DNA of 64,000 bases from Anaeromyces robustus. Its lineage: Eukaryota > Neocallimastigomycota > Neocallimastigomycetes > Neocallimastigales > Neocallimastigaceae. The translations under genes and the position numbers were made by a program. Under the pieces are notes generated by a model that saw only the letters and a program-made list of their open reading frames with translations, made no database searches and was not told the DNA's origin. How positions within the stretch are numbered: the first letter of the stretch is position 1; each line of letters begins with the position of its first letter. Of this stretch, positions 1-10,084 are shown piece by piece. The DNA is taken from NCBI GenBank assembly GCA_002104895.1, contig MCFG01000308.1, positions 16,001-80,000 on the forward strand, in the 5' to 3' direction.

Positions 1-2
1 CG

Positions 3-527
3 TATTGTGGTATTCTTGGAATAGATTGGCTCGTAACTCACAATCCCTCTATCAATTTTACAACTAAAGAAATAACTTTCAATTCAAATTACTGTCTTTC
101 AAATTGTTTAATACTCCCAAATTCATTCGTGACGAATTCTCAAAATACAAAATATGATAAATCTGGTAAACCTCATTCTAAAAATAATAATAATCTTGAA
201 AATCACTCTGGCAATAAACCTTCTTGTAATACTTCTTGTTCCCACTCAGAACGTACAAAATCAATTAATTCACAACCTTTGAAAAATAATAATAAACCAA
301 CTCATGTTTCTAACTCTTGTTTACATCTTTGTGAAAATTCTTGTAATCCTGTTAATCCTAGTAAAAATTCTTGTAATCCTGTTAATATTGGTACAAATTC
401 TTGTAACTCTGTTAATCTTAGTAACGATTCTTTTAACAATAATTCTTGTAATAATCTGAAATCTAGCAATCAATCTGTTTCCTCTGGCAATCCTAATTCT
501 TGCTCAAAATCAAAAACTAACCCCTAG
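3..527 (+). pseudogene. gag-pro C-terminal fragment of a family A retroelement
   Basis: The frame is open from the window edge, so the 5' part lies outside. It begins at the end of the retropepsin-like domain (GILGIDWLVTHNP) and runs into the Asn/Ser/Cys-rich tail typical of the family A Gag-protease proteins at 10085-11923 and 40430-42226. The tail carries a degenerate repeat of about 10 residues (NSCNPVN type) in more copies than the 10085 gene. Homology to the other copies stops near base 511, just after CSKS; the last codons before the stop come from a foreign junction with the capsid-like ORF on the other strand. This is a truncated, probably dead gene fragment. Confidence 0.85.
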
Positions 528-819
528 CATAACTTTGATAAAATTCACTTTTGCGTAAAAGATCCCATATATTAAGAGCATAAACTCCTGTATCTAATAC
601 TGTATCTGGATCACTTCCGTTACTTAATGATATTCTAGCATTAAATGTATCTATTTTAGTAGGAACTGATATATTCAATTCTGCTTTATCTCTTTGTTGT
701 CTAGCAGCTTTTTGATTTCTTGAAGCACGACGTTGAGATCTTGAATAATATCTGTAACGTCTACCATAAGTTCGGTAAGGGTAACGTCTTCTATATCTTC
801 TATAGTATCTTCCTGACAT
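517..819 (-). pseudogene. CRESS-DNA virus-like capsid N-terminal fragment (endogenous)
   Basis: A 100-codon ORF starting at an ATG. Residues 1-45 are extremely rich in Arg and Tyr (MSGRYYRRYRRRYPYRTYGR at the start), like the DNA-binding arm of circular Rep-encoding ssDNA virus capsids. Residues 48-98 (SVPTKIDTFNAR, then ALNIWDLLRKSEFYQSYA) resemble the first jelly-roll strand and the conserved FYQSYA-type motif that follows it in such capsids. A complete capsid is usually 200-300 residues or more; here the frame ends at a stop right at the junction with the retroelement gag fragment, so most of the jelly roll is missing. No Rep gene is visible. The sequence is a genomic remnant captured between gag (left) and gypsy integrase (right). 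The family is inferred from composition and motifs only, without a search. Confidence 0.6.
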
Positions 820-1006
820 GTCATAATCTATTATTAATTTATTATTTTTTATATAATTATATAAAATATTTTAAAAAAAAATTTTTTATCGCAAAAATTT
901 CACTGCCTTTCACTGCCTTTTATACTTTTTTGGCAATTACTATTTTTAATATTAATTATATTGGATTCCATAACAATATATTACAATACATTATATTTCA
1001 ATTCTA
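820..1006. other. AT-rich spacer between capsid-like ORF and gypsy integrase remnant
   Basis: Low-complexity AT DNA containing a short direct repeat of TTTCACTGCC (about 899-918). It may be the upstream non-coding DNA of the captured viral fragment. I looked for a stem-loop with the CRESS nonanucleotide (NANTATTAC) and found only TATTAC cores with the wrong flanking bases, so no replication origin is claimed. Confidence 0.4.
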
Positions 1007-3480
1007 ATATATTACAAATTTCTCGTTTACATATATTGGAATATCTTCAGTTGGTGATGGATATGGTTTAGGTCTGTTTAATTGAATTTTTCACATTTGC
1101 TAATGATTCTTTTAATGTCGTTAACCATATCATTCCAGTAATAACTTTTCTTTAATCTCTAGTAAGTTTTATAGTATCCTTCATGACCGATACTATGAGC
1201 TTCGAAAATTAATTCAACTTTTTCTTTTGTATCAGTGACTAATTTTCTATAATTTTTGCCATCAATAAAGTAGTCTATACCATCAATTGTGGTAAACTTT
1301 TCTTCAATGAATTCTTTTAATGTTTTAGATAAAAGATTTTCATCAGTTTCTTTAATAACTTTCGTAGCTAGAACTACTTGTAAAGTACTTACTGTTAAAC
1401 ACCATCTTGTATGTCTAGCAGTATGTGGTTCCTTGTTCTTCAGAAGTCCAATTAAGGGTCGATGATCGGTATACACTAAGGTTGGAATAGGATTACCCAT
1501 AATGTAAGATTTTAATTTCTTAAGACAATAAATTAAAGCGGTTCCTTCTAAATCAGTAATACCATAATTCTTTTCTGATTTAGTTAAGGTTCTACTAATG
1601 AAATGAACTGTTCAATATCATTATCATCATTCTTTTGGAGAAGTACTCCACCAACACCATCATAAGAAGCATCAGTTCTGATTATAAATTCTTTATCGAA
1701 TTCTGTATACTTCAATATTGGAGCATTAATTAACTTTTCCTTAAGTTTTTGGAAACTTTCTTCTTGTTCAGTACTCCATATATATTTGGCTTTCTTCCTT
1801 AATAACTTACACGATGGAGCTGAAGTTTTTGCATATTGGTCTATAAATTTTCTATAGTAACCAATAGCGCCTAGAAATGATCTTAACTCATGAACGTTTG
1901 TTAGAGCTTTCCATTCACGGATAGACTTTACTTTTTCGTCTATCGGTTTGAGTCCTTGATCTGTTACTTTATGTCCTAATACTTCGACTTCGGTTTGCAT
2001 AAAGCAACATTTTTCAATGTTTATTTTCAGTTTATGTTCCTTAAAAATTTCTAGCACTTGTTTAATATGAACAAAGTGTTCTTCTACAGCTTTAGAATAA
2101 ATTAAAATATCATCGATGAAGTTATAGACGTATTTTCCTATTAATGGAAAAAGAATGCGGTTCATTTCTCTTTGGAATGTAGCTGGTGCACCTGTTAAAC
2201 CGAAAGGCATAACTTTAAATTGATAATTACCAAATTTTGTCGTAAAGGTAGTAATTTCGATACTATCATCATCCATATGAATTTGATGATAGCCAGAGTA
2301 TAAGTCCATAGTTGTAAAGATTTTTGCACCTGCTAAGCTATCGAAAATTTCATCGATATTGGGTAGTGGGTATGAATCCTTCTTAGTAGAGTCATTGACC
2401 TTTCTATAGTCAATACACATTCTCCATTTACCATTTGGTTTTGGAACTAAAACAATGGGAGATGACCATTCCGAACTAGAAGGTTCAATTAATCTCTGTT
2501 CTACAAGTTTTGCAATATTTCTTGTAAGATATCAGACTTTAACTTAGTATGTCTGTAGAATTTTTGCTTAATTGGTTTCCTTCTTTGAGTACTATTTTGT
2601 GAGGAGATAGATCTGAAGGTGTCAATTCTTCAGTAGAAGTTGCAATAATATCAAGATACTCTTGAAGTAATTTAACAATTTTATCTCCAAATAGAGGATT
2701 CAAAGTTTCATAAAATTGTTTGTTTTGAATATATTCTTGAGGTGGTAATCCTTCAATTTTCTTTAAGTTTTTCTTAGCTTCACGGCGATCTAATGCCTTA
2801 ATCATACATAGTAATTTTTCTTCGTTATTATATTCATTGTTAATGGGAGCTATTACGTCTACTAAACCTTTCTTGTTGAATTTACATAGACTATATAATA
2901 TTAGATGAATAAATAAGTGATTATCAATCTGAGTTTTTAAGTTAATCAAAACATCGTAAAATGGATCTTCATTTTCAACTACTCGACAAACAACTGTTAG
3001 TTTAAGATTATTAATATTAATTGGTAATTCAATAACAATATCTTCAGAATATATATCATTCATAGTTGCTAAACGTATTCGTCCAGAGCTGAATCCAATT
3101 GGTTCGTATTTGTTAGGTAGTTTATGTAAGAATTGTTTAGTAACTATACTTAAGTTACTACAAGAATCAATTAACGCTTTCCCAGGAATACCATCTACTG
3201 TTATATCAACCATAGCTATATCATCTTCTTTCGGCTCATGCCGTTTCTTTTTGTAAGTATGGTTGTAATTGTTTACCATGATAGTAGAGGCACAGACATT
3301 ATCCACAACACCAGAAACTTTTGGTTGACTCTTATCCAATTTTTCTAATTTAAGACCTTGAGATACAAGCGATCGAATTTTTGGAGATACATCTAATAGT
3401 TGACTAAACGTGATGTTACAATTGATTGAATTTAAATCCTTAATGTAACGAATCTGACAAGAGATAATTATTATCTTAAT
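1007..3480 (-). pseudogene. Degenerate Ty3/gypsy pol (protease-RT-RNase H-integrase N-terminus)
   Basis: Read on the minus strand from about 3480. A protease-like region has the active-site triad altered (ALIDSCSN instead of DSG). RT spans 2420-1584, with SYPLPNIDEIFDSL, LDxYSGYHQI-like, VMPFGLTGAPATFQ and the catalytic FIDD box. RNase H (YTDHRPLIGLL) follows, then the integrase zinc-finger region (HSIGHEGYYKTY, RLKKSYYW) and an integrase linker (RPKPYPSPTEDIP). Disruptions: a frame change between 2539 and 2420, another near 1590-1600, and an in-frame deletion after RCLTVSTLQV that removes the usual ADALSR segment. The integrase DDE core and all of gag are missing; a stop near 3480 closes the 5' side. 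No LTR can be assigned to it. Closest relative in the window: the pol at 5389-8654. Confidence 0.85.
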
Positions 3481-4687
3481 TTAGAATTTAATTCTAAAAG
3501 TGATAATAATTTGTCAAGTAAAATGTTTTATTAGAAAAATTAGTTTTATAAGAAAATTTATCAATTATTAAAACACTTAAATTTTTAATTGAAAATTTCA
3601 AAATAAATTTTGTTACTTTTTAGATAAACAATAATTTGTTTATTCTTTTTTAAAATTTATTTTTAACAAAGAATTATTTATTGAACAGTTGAATTTTTAA
3701 TGAAGAAAATATTACAAGTATTTATAATTTTTTTATAATATTTAACTATTTAAAAATATTTTATAAACTATTTAACTAAAATAATTTTTATATTTTTAAT
3801 AATTATAATAATAAACAATTTTAATTATTTTTACAATTATTTACGAGTTTTAATATTTATTTTAAACTAAGAATGAATTATATTAAAATCTTAAACTAAA
3901 TATTTCTTTTAATATTATAAACAAATAATTTAAAATATATATTTATTTTTATTTTGAATTATAAAGTTATTTAAATTTAATCTTATTATTATTTTTAATT
4001 ATTATTTCTATTGTTCTTCAGTGTTTAATTTATTTCTGTTTAATAATAATTTTAATTAGTTATTTTTATAATTAATGAGTTTTAATTTATTTTCTATTAA
4101 TAATTTTAATTATTATAATTTCTTTAAAGTTATAATTATTAATTTTATTTTTATATTAAATTTATATTTTAATTGAATTTTTCAATTTAATCCTGTATCA
4201 AATTAATACAAAATGGTAATATCTTAATTCTTTATAGGGAAGAAAGTGATATTACCTATGTATTTTCAGAATAACTGTCTAAGTTATTTTCCAGTAGATT
4301 GTAAATTTAAACACTAAAATTGTTTTATAAAAACACAGTTTTATTATTAAGTTTAAAATATAAAATTTATTTAATAAAATTTATTAAATTTATTATTATT
4401 TATTAAATAGTAGTTTTATTCTTAACTAAGCTATTTTATGATGATTATATATTTAATTTAAGTAATTTATTCTAATATTTATTAATTCATTATTATATTT
4501 TATTATGACTAAGCTATTATTAAAAATAGTAGTGAAGAATTAATTTACATAAAAATATTTACATGTATTTATATTTTTCTTTAAAATTAAACTATTTACA
4601 ATAATAAATAAAATAATACAAAACTAATAGTAGTAATAGAAATATATTAAAACTACCATTGAAGAAGATAATAATAGTAATAATAGT
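3481..4687. other. AT-rich non-coding stretch with a possible LTR relic
   Basis: No ORF of note. The part at about 4213-4350 (TGGTAATATCTTAATTC, then GAAGAAAGTGATATTACC, then a polyT/polyA-rich segment) resembles, in reverse complement, about 21625-21745. The two are probably remnants of one LTR family. The boundaries are not resolvable by eye. Confidence 0.4.
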
Positions 4688-4981
4688 ATGGATATATCAG
4701 CAGATATATCTGAAAGAAAAATTAAAGTACCTAGTTCTAGAAAAAATTTGATAGCATCAAAGGAAGTTAAAAATGTAGAAAATAATAAAAATATTAATAA
4801 AAATAATAATAATGGAAATAAATTTAATAATAAATTTAATAATAATGTTAAAAAAAATTTTATTAATAAAAATTTAAATAATTTTGATAAAAAAATTATT
4901 AATGAAAATTTAAATAATGAAAATAAAAATATGAATGATTTAAATAAATTTAAAAATTCACTTGATATGAATGTAATGTGA
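4688..4981 (+). CDS. Asn/Lys-rich ORF, unrecognised
   Basis: 97 codons from ATG. The first 30 residues (MDISADISERKIKVPSSRKN) are of ordinary complexity; the rest is almost only Asn, Lys, Phe and Leu, as expected of AT-rich DNA that lacks stops. It lies between an LTR-like relic and a gypsy gag/pol pseudogene in the same orientation, so it may be an N-terminal piece of that element's gag. No domain is recognised. It could equally be chance coding potential. Confidence 0.3.
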   Translation: MDISADISERKIKVPSSRKNLIASKEVKNVENNKNINKNNNNGNKFNNKFNNNVKKNFINKNLNNFDKKIINENLNNENKNMNDLNKFKNSLDMNVM

Positions 4982-5388
4982 ATTTCTTTATGTTGTAGCC
5001 AGTTTTATTAAGTGTAATTTTGTTATTGTCAATTTTATTAATATTTTATTATTAAATTATTATACAACTATTTATTTTTTTTCTGAACTAAAAATTAACA
5101 ACTTTCTAGTTATTAAAAATAATAAAATTCATTATTAAATATTATTATAAATAAATATTATAATATAACAATATAATTAAGAATATAATATAATATATAA
5201 TTAATACATATATATGAATATATTAAAATACAAAGTTTAATAATTTAAAAATTATAAATAAAATATAATTTAATATATTTCATATAATATATAAATAATA
5301 AAATATAATATATTACAATATATATATAAATTATAATATAAAATATAATAATATAAATTATTATTTCAGATATAAATTTAATATTTGA
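4982..5388. other. AT-rich spacer
   Basis: Nothing but A/T low-complexity sequence, rich in TATA dinucleotide runs. No gene or structured repeat seen. Confidence 0.6.
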
Positions 5389-5704
5389 ATAAATAAATAT
5401 TCAAATATACCAATATGTTACTACACATATTTGTTTTATATCAATGTCGAATCACGTGCCGAGAAGAAAGTCCACTTTGTTGAAGAAAATACAAGAAACT
5501 TAGAAAGTATAAAGAAAAATAACAAGGAAAAAGAAGTTATAGAAACCCGAATGTCACAAGAAAATGTCAAGTCGCACAAGAAAAATTTTTCTGAAAACCT
5601 TAATCCAAATAAAGAAAAATTTTTTAATAGTAAAATTGTGACACAAGAGAATAATAATGCACAAAGTGAGCAAAATGAAAAATTAGAAAGACATACCCAA
5701 ATGG

Positions 5705-6389
5705 TGTCAAGATATCAACTGCAATTGAAATTAGAATTTATAATTTCAATTACTTTGATATATAATAATTTATTATAATAATTATTAATAATTTTTTTAA
5801 TTATATATAATAATTATTATTATAATATTTTATTTTAAATATTATAATTTAAGATTATTTAAATAATCTAATAATATAATTTAATATATATATTATTTAT
5901 ATGTATTCAATTATATTGAATAATATATTAATTTTATTACTATTTAATATCGATATTAATAACTTATTATATTACAAATTATTAATTATATTATACGTTA
6001 ACGTATCATATTAAATTAATGTATTAAATTAATGTATTAATATTTTATATTATATTTTATATTATTATTATCAAATTTACAAAGTATAAATGAACATAAC
6101 ATTAAGTTATATTTAATGTTCTTTGTAAGGTTATTAACACTTGAATTATATAGTTATATTAATATTATCAATATCATATTTTTAAATAAAATATATTATT
6201 AAAAAGTTAATATTAAAAGTGTTATTATTATTATTAAATAAATATTGTGTTATTTGCATTGCAATTAATTTAGTTATCATTTAAATATTATTTAATTATA
6301 AAACTATTTAATTAAAAAAAATATATAATTAGTCATTCGGCCTAGTAAAATTATATAAATTAGAAACTCATCCTCTTGGATACTTAACA
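5705..6389 (+). mobile_element. Solo LTR, family C, with AATGG target duplication
   Basis: The 685-bp sequence starts TGTCAAG and ends CTTAACA (canonical TG...CA). It is flanked by AATGG at 5700-5704 and AATGG at 6390-6394. Removing the LTR and one AATGG restores an uninterrupted reading frame of the host gypsy pseudogene. The same LTR occurs at 30589-31232. No internal region accompanies either copy, so both are products of LTR-LTR recombination. The strand given is that of the TGTCAAG-first orientation; the true orientation is not proven. Confidence 0.93.
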
Positions 6390-6698
6390 AATGGCCACTT
6401 CTAACAACATCGAGAGGTATGATATTACGGAAGATCTCTCCAAGACCAAGTGTAATATTACATTTGGTCAAGTTCTCGATGTTTGTCCGAAAATTAGAAG
6501 TGAGTTAGCCAAAAGTCTTAAGATAGAAAAAATAAAAGTTGTCAGCTCTATGATTTCAGCGATTCATTTAATGTAGATGATGAAATCATAGAGAGAAATA
6601 AGAATTTATCTTTCAAAGAGGATGATTTAGCTATGGTAAATGCGTCCGTTGATGGTGTACAAAGTACACTATTAATTGATTCTGGTAGTAACCTTAAT

Positions 6699-6747
6699 TA
6701 CGATTTCTCCAGGAAGTTTCATTAATAAACTTCCTGGAGAAATCGTA
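6699..6747. repeat. Perfect 21-bp inverted repeat inside the protease region
   Basis: Left arm 6699-6719 (TACGATTTCT...AAGTTT) and right arm 6727-6747 (AAACTTCC...AATCGTA) are perfectly complementary, with a 7-base loop CATTAAT. The right arm encodes the expected NKLPGEIV segment, which aligns with HKLPNK in the homologue at 1007-3480. The left arm is therefore the extra, inverted copy, inserted just after the DSG catalytic motif, and it destroys the frame. Confidence 0.9.
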
Positions 6748-8654
6748 CAAGTAGGATTTTGCAAAAGAAGAATTTATGAAGCTTTGGGTGATTCTACTAT
6801 TACTGAAACCATAGTAGTAGAATTAAATTTATCAATTACACAGAATTTTGATGTAAAATTATACTTTCCTATGGACAAAGACATTTCTTACTTCGATTTA
6901 CTTCTTGGATTAAAGTCTACCGCCGATAATTATTTCTTCATCAATCCTTTAAATAAAACTCTATGTCGTTTTAAAGATGAGCTGTCGTTTGATGTCCTTG
7001 CTCCAATTATAGATGATCAGGATGCTGATCAACTTTCCTGTTTCCTTTATTATTGCGGAACAGGTAAAAAGATAGTCAACGCTGTAAGTATAGAAGATAT
7101 AGCCGACGAAGAAGAACCAGTAATTTTAGATACGAAACCCCCGCCTGAAGAATCTGTCTCTCCTTGGAAATATATACATTTTAAAGATTTTCTTAAAACT
7201 TTAGATGTTAAATTTCTCGATAGAATCATTATTATTTTAGAAAACAACATTGATGTTATAGCTACATCTACTGATGAGCTTACCCCCTCCGATTTAGAAC
7301 CGCACCATATTCCTTTAGTCGATGGTGCTAAGCCGTTTAAAAGTAAATTTTATCGTTTAAATAAGTTCAAGTCTAATATTTTAAAAAATGAATTAAGAAA
7401 GCTACTGAAGAAAGGACTGATTGTTGCCTGCTAAGTCTTCTTGGTCTTCGCCCATTGTTCTTGTAGCCAAGAAGAATGGCAAATGGCGTCTCTGTTTGGA
7501 TTTCAGGAAGTTAAATGCCTTAACTCTTCCTGATACTTATTCTTTACCTAATATCGATGAAATATTCGATAGTCTTGGTGATTCAAAAATCTTTTCTACG
7601 TTAGACCTGTTTTAGGGGTACCACCAAATTAGAATGGCAGAAGACAGTATTGACCTTACTTGTTTTACTACAAAGTTTGGTAATTTTGTATATAAAGTAA
7701 TGCCTTTCGGTCTTACTGGTGCTCCTGCAACTTTTCAAAGAGAAATGAATCGTATTCTCTTTGATCTTCTTGGTTCATGTGTTTTTGTTTTTATTGATGA
7801 TATATTAATTTTTTCGAAAAGTATTGAAGAACACATTGAACATTTAAATAAAGAATTAAATATTTTTCGTAAGCATAAATTGAAAATCATGAGAAATGTT
7901 GCTTTTTTAAGGAGGAGGTAGAAGTGCTTGGTCATGAGTGATAAGCAAAGGTTTAAAAACAATGACTTCCAAAACTAAAACTGTAGAAGAATGGACTAAA
8001 CCAACTAATACTACTGAAATAAAATCCTTTTTAGGTACAGTTGGTTATTATAGCAAGTTTAATAATTTTTCCAAATTAGCCGCTCCTTTAAATAAGCTAT
8101 TAAGAAAAAATGCTCCTTTCATATAGACAGAAGAACAGCAAAGAAGTTTTAATGAATTGAAGAAGTCGTTAATAGAAGCGCCAATCTTAGCTTATCCTGA
8201 TTATTCTAAACAATTCTTAATTAGAACAGACGCTTCTAGAGATGGACTAGGTGGTGTTCTATTACAGAAGAAAGAAGATAACTTAGAACATCCAATTCAT
8301 TACGTGAGTAAATCTCTCACAAAGGCTGAAAGAAATTATAGCATTACAGATTTAGAAGGTACTGCTGTATGTTTCTTAATTAACAAGTTTAAATCGTACC
8401 TATCTGGAAATAGATATGAGACGATCCTTTTTACAGATCATAAACCATTAATTGGTTTATTCAACAATAAAGAACCTCTTAATATGAGATATATTAGATG
8501 GTGTATTACCATCAGTATGCTTCGTGTTAAAATTGAATACGAACAAGGCAAAAAAAACTCCTTAGCTGATGCCTTGTCAAGAATTAAAAGAAAAAAATTG
8601 AAAATAAAGAAGAAAATAATGGACAAAATAAAGACAAGGAAAGTAAAATTTTGA

Positions 8655-9050
8655 AAAATTTAAGTTGGGCAGTGAACCAAAAATTTCTGGAGACTGTCAA
8701 TATAAAAATTTTGATTCAAAGAATACCAATGATAATATATATGGAAATAAATTAAATAATATATTTAATAATATATTAGAGTATACTGAAAATATATATA
8801 AAATTATTAATATATGTGAAATTAATGAAAATAAATTGAATAAGATATTAAATAAATTGAAATTATTTAAACGCGATATATTACAGTATACTCAAAATAA
8901 ATTAACTAATATAGACTCCTATATATTACAATATAATCCAGGAAATGATTTTATGGATCCTACACATAAAAATCCAAATTTATGTGACATGAAGAAAGTA
9001 TATGAAAACAATTATAAGAAGATTATATTAATAATAGATAAGCTTATAGA
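8655..9050 (+). CDS. Unrecognised Asn/Ile/Lys-rich ORF ending in an LTR
   Basis: An open frame from about 8665 (no ATG at its head) that runs straight into the family A LTR at 9051. It follows the RNase H end of the gypsy pseudogene in a different frame, where integrase would be expected. Visible content: repeated NKLNNIFNNIL / NKLNKILNKL heptad-like Leu/Ile spacing suggesting coiled coil, and a short ordinary segment (NPGNDFMDPTHKNPNLCDM). I do not recognise a family. It may be part of another gene or an element truncated by the LTR. Confidence 0.3.
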
Positions 9051-9767
9051 TGTAACGGATCGGTAGTTCCAATATTACAATTGACACCAAAATCTGAAGT
9101 AAACACAAACAAAATAAAATTTAAAATAAAAGATACTTATTGCAATATCAGAACACCTTTCCTTTGTTAACCTGAAAGGTCGGTGTCGAGATATATATAT
9201 TAGTAAGATTTAGTTTTAAGTTTTATTTTATTTTTATTTAAAATATGTTTTATTAGAATTTAGTTTTATTAATTATTAAAAATTAATAATAACTAATCTT
9301 TGTAGTATTTCGAACTACTTATGAATTAATTATTACTAATATATATGAAAGTTATTAAAAGAATAAAAGCACAAAGAAAAATATTTTAACTAAAGATTTT
9401 ACACCTATTTATACTTTTTGCGGAAAAATAGTTTTAAAAATAAAAGTTCATAAAAAATAATAAAAATTGCTAGAAACTAAGATATTTTGTTATAAAATGA
9501 ATCTCATAGAAAAATAAAGAAATATTATATAATTTTTTCTTAAAGTTTCTAATTTTATTCCATTTAATTCTATAAAGAAATACAGAAATAAAATACAGAA
9601 ACAAATACAGAATAAAATACAGAAATTTATAATAAATAAATTTAAAATAAAATTTTTATAAAATTTGGAACAAGGTGTGAGTCGAACCCAGAGTGTTCGC
9701 CCAGATGGTCATAGTTACTAACCACTAGACCATGGTTACTATTTTACTAATTGAGGGATTCGTTACA
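9051..9767 (-). repeat. 3' LTR of family A copy 1, with tRNA-like box A/B
   Basis: On the minus strand it starts TGTAACGAATCC and ends CCGTTACA. It contains a tRNA-like segment (box A at about 9721-9735, box B at about 9678-9690) and a TATAAATA box near 9411-9418. The outer end reads GATCGG where the other LTR of this element reads GAACGG. Confidence 0.92.
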
Positions 9768-10084
9768 TGGTCCTCCTTCAGGATTCGGATACCAGACGAA
9801 TCTTAAAACTAGGCTAAACTATACTAAGAAAATTTTAACTAAATTTTAACTATACTATATAGGTGTAAAAATAATATAATTTGATATTAATAAAAATACA
9901 TGAATATTAATTAAAATACATGAATATTAATAAAGTTTATATGATATTGATAATATTATGACTAAACTAAACTAAGCTAAGATTTTAAACTAATAATAAT
10001 AACAATAAGTTTGATATTGATAAAGAATAAAATATTGATAAAATAAATTTAATAGTTGAGATTCATTATTTAAGTTTTTCTTTT
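9768..10084 (-). other. 3' untranslated region and polypurine tract of copy 1
   Basis: Minus-strand sequence between the gag-pro stop and the 3' LTR. It ends with TGAAGGAGGACCA directly before the LTR, a typical plus-strand primer. The remainder is AT-rich with repeated AAACTAAGC/ATGAATATTAA motifs. The same segment occurs at 40054-40429 and, in plus orientation, at 44950-45278. Confidence 0.8.

Larger units (their letters stand above)
5389..8654 (+). pseudogene. Ty3/gypsy gag-pol pseudogene split by a solo LTR
   Basis: The frame opens at about 5389 with a charged Gag/linker region (RAEKKVHFVEEN). It is interrupted at 5705-6389 by a solo LTR and resumes in the same frame at 6395, because AATGG is present on both sides. 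Then come the protease (LLIDSGSN at about 6672-6695), RT (LCLDFRKLNALTL, VMPFGLTGAPATFQ, FIDD) and RNase H (RTDASRDGLGG, FTDHKPLIGL, ADALSR at about 8567-8584). Disabling changes: a hairpin-templated duplication in the protease (6699-6747), a frameshift near 7421-7434, a TAG at 7613-7615 in the conserved LDL.GYHQI box, a frameshift near 7915-7940, and a TAG at 8124-8126 where a Trp is usual. Integrase is absent after RNase H. It is related to the minus-strand copy at 1007-3480 but retains DSG. Confidence 0.9.

Noticed and set aside
720-1007. Plus-strand 95-aa Phe/Tyr/Ile-rich ORF
   Set aside because: Overlaps the capsid-like ORF and AT spacer; composition is that of random AT-rich DNA.
820-1030. 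CRESS replication origin (NANTATTAC stem-loop) near the capsid-like ORF
   Set aside because: TATTAC occurs near 980 and 1010, but the second base of the nonanucleotide is wrong and no flanking inverted repeat is visible.
9662-9745. LTR tRNA-like segment as a functional tRNA gene
   Set aside because: Box A and box B are good, but the T-stem and acceptor do not pair, so it is not annotated as tRNA.
9768-9794. TGGTCCTCCTTCAGG as a plus-strand tRNA primer site next to the LTR
   Set aside because: It is the complement of the polypurine tract of a minus-strand element; gag runs on the minus strand and the real primer site is at the other LTR.
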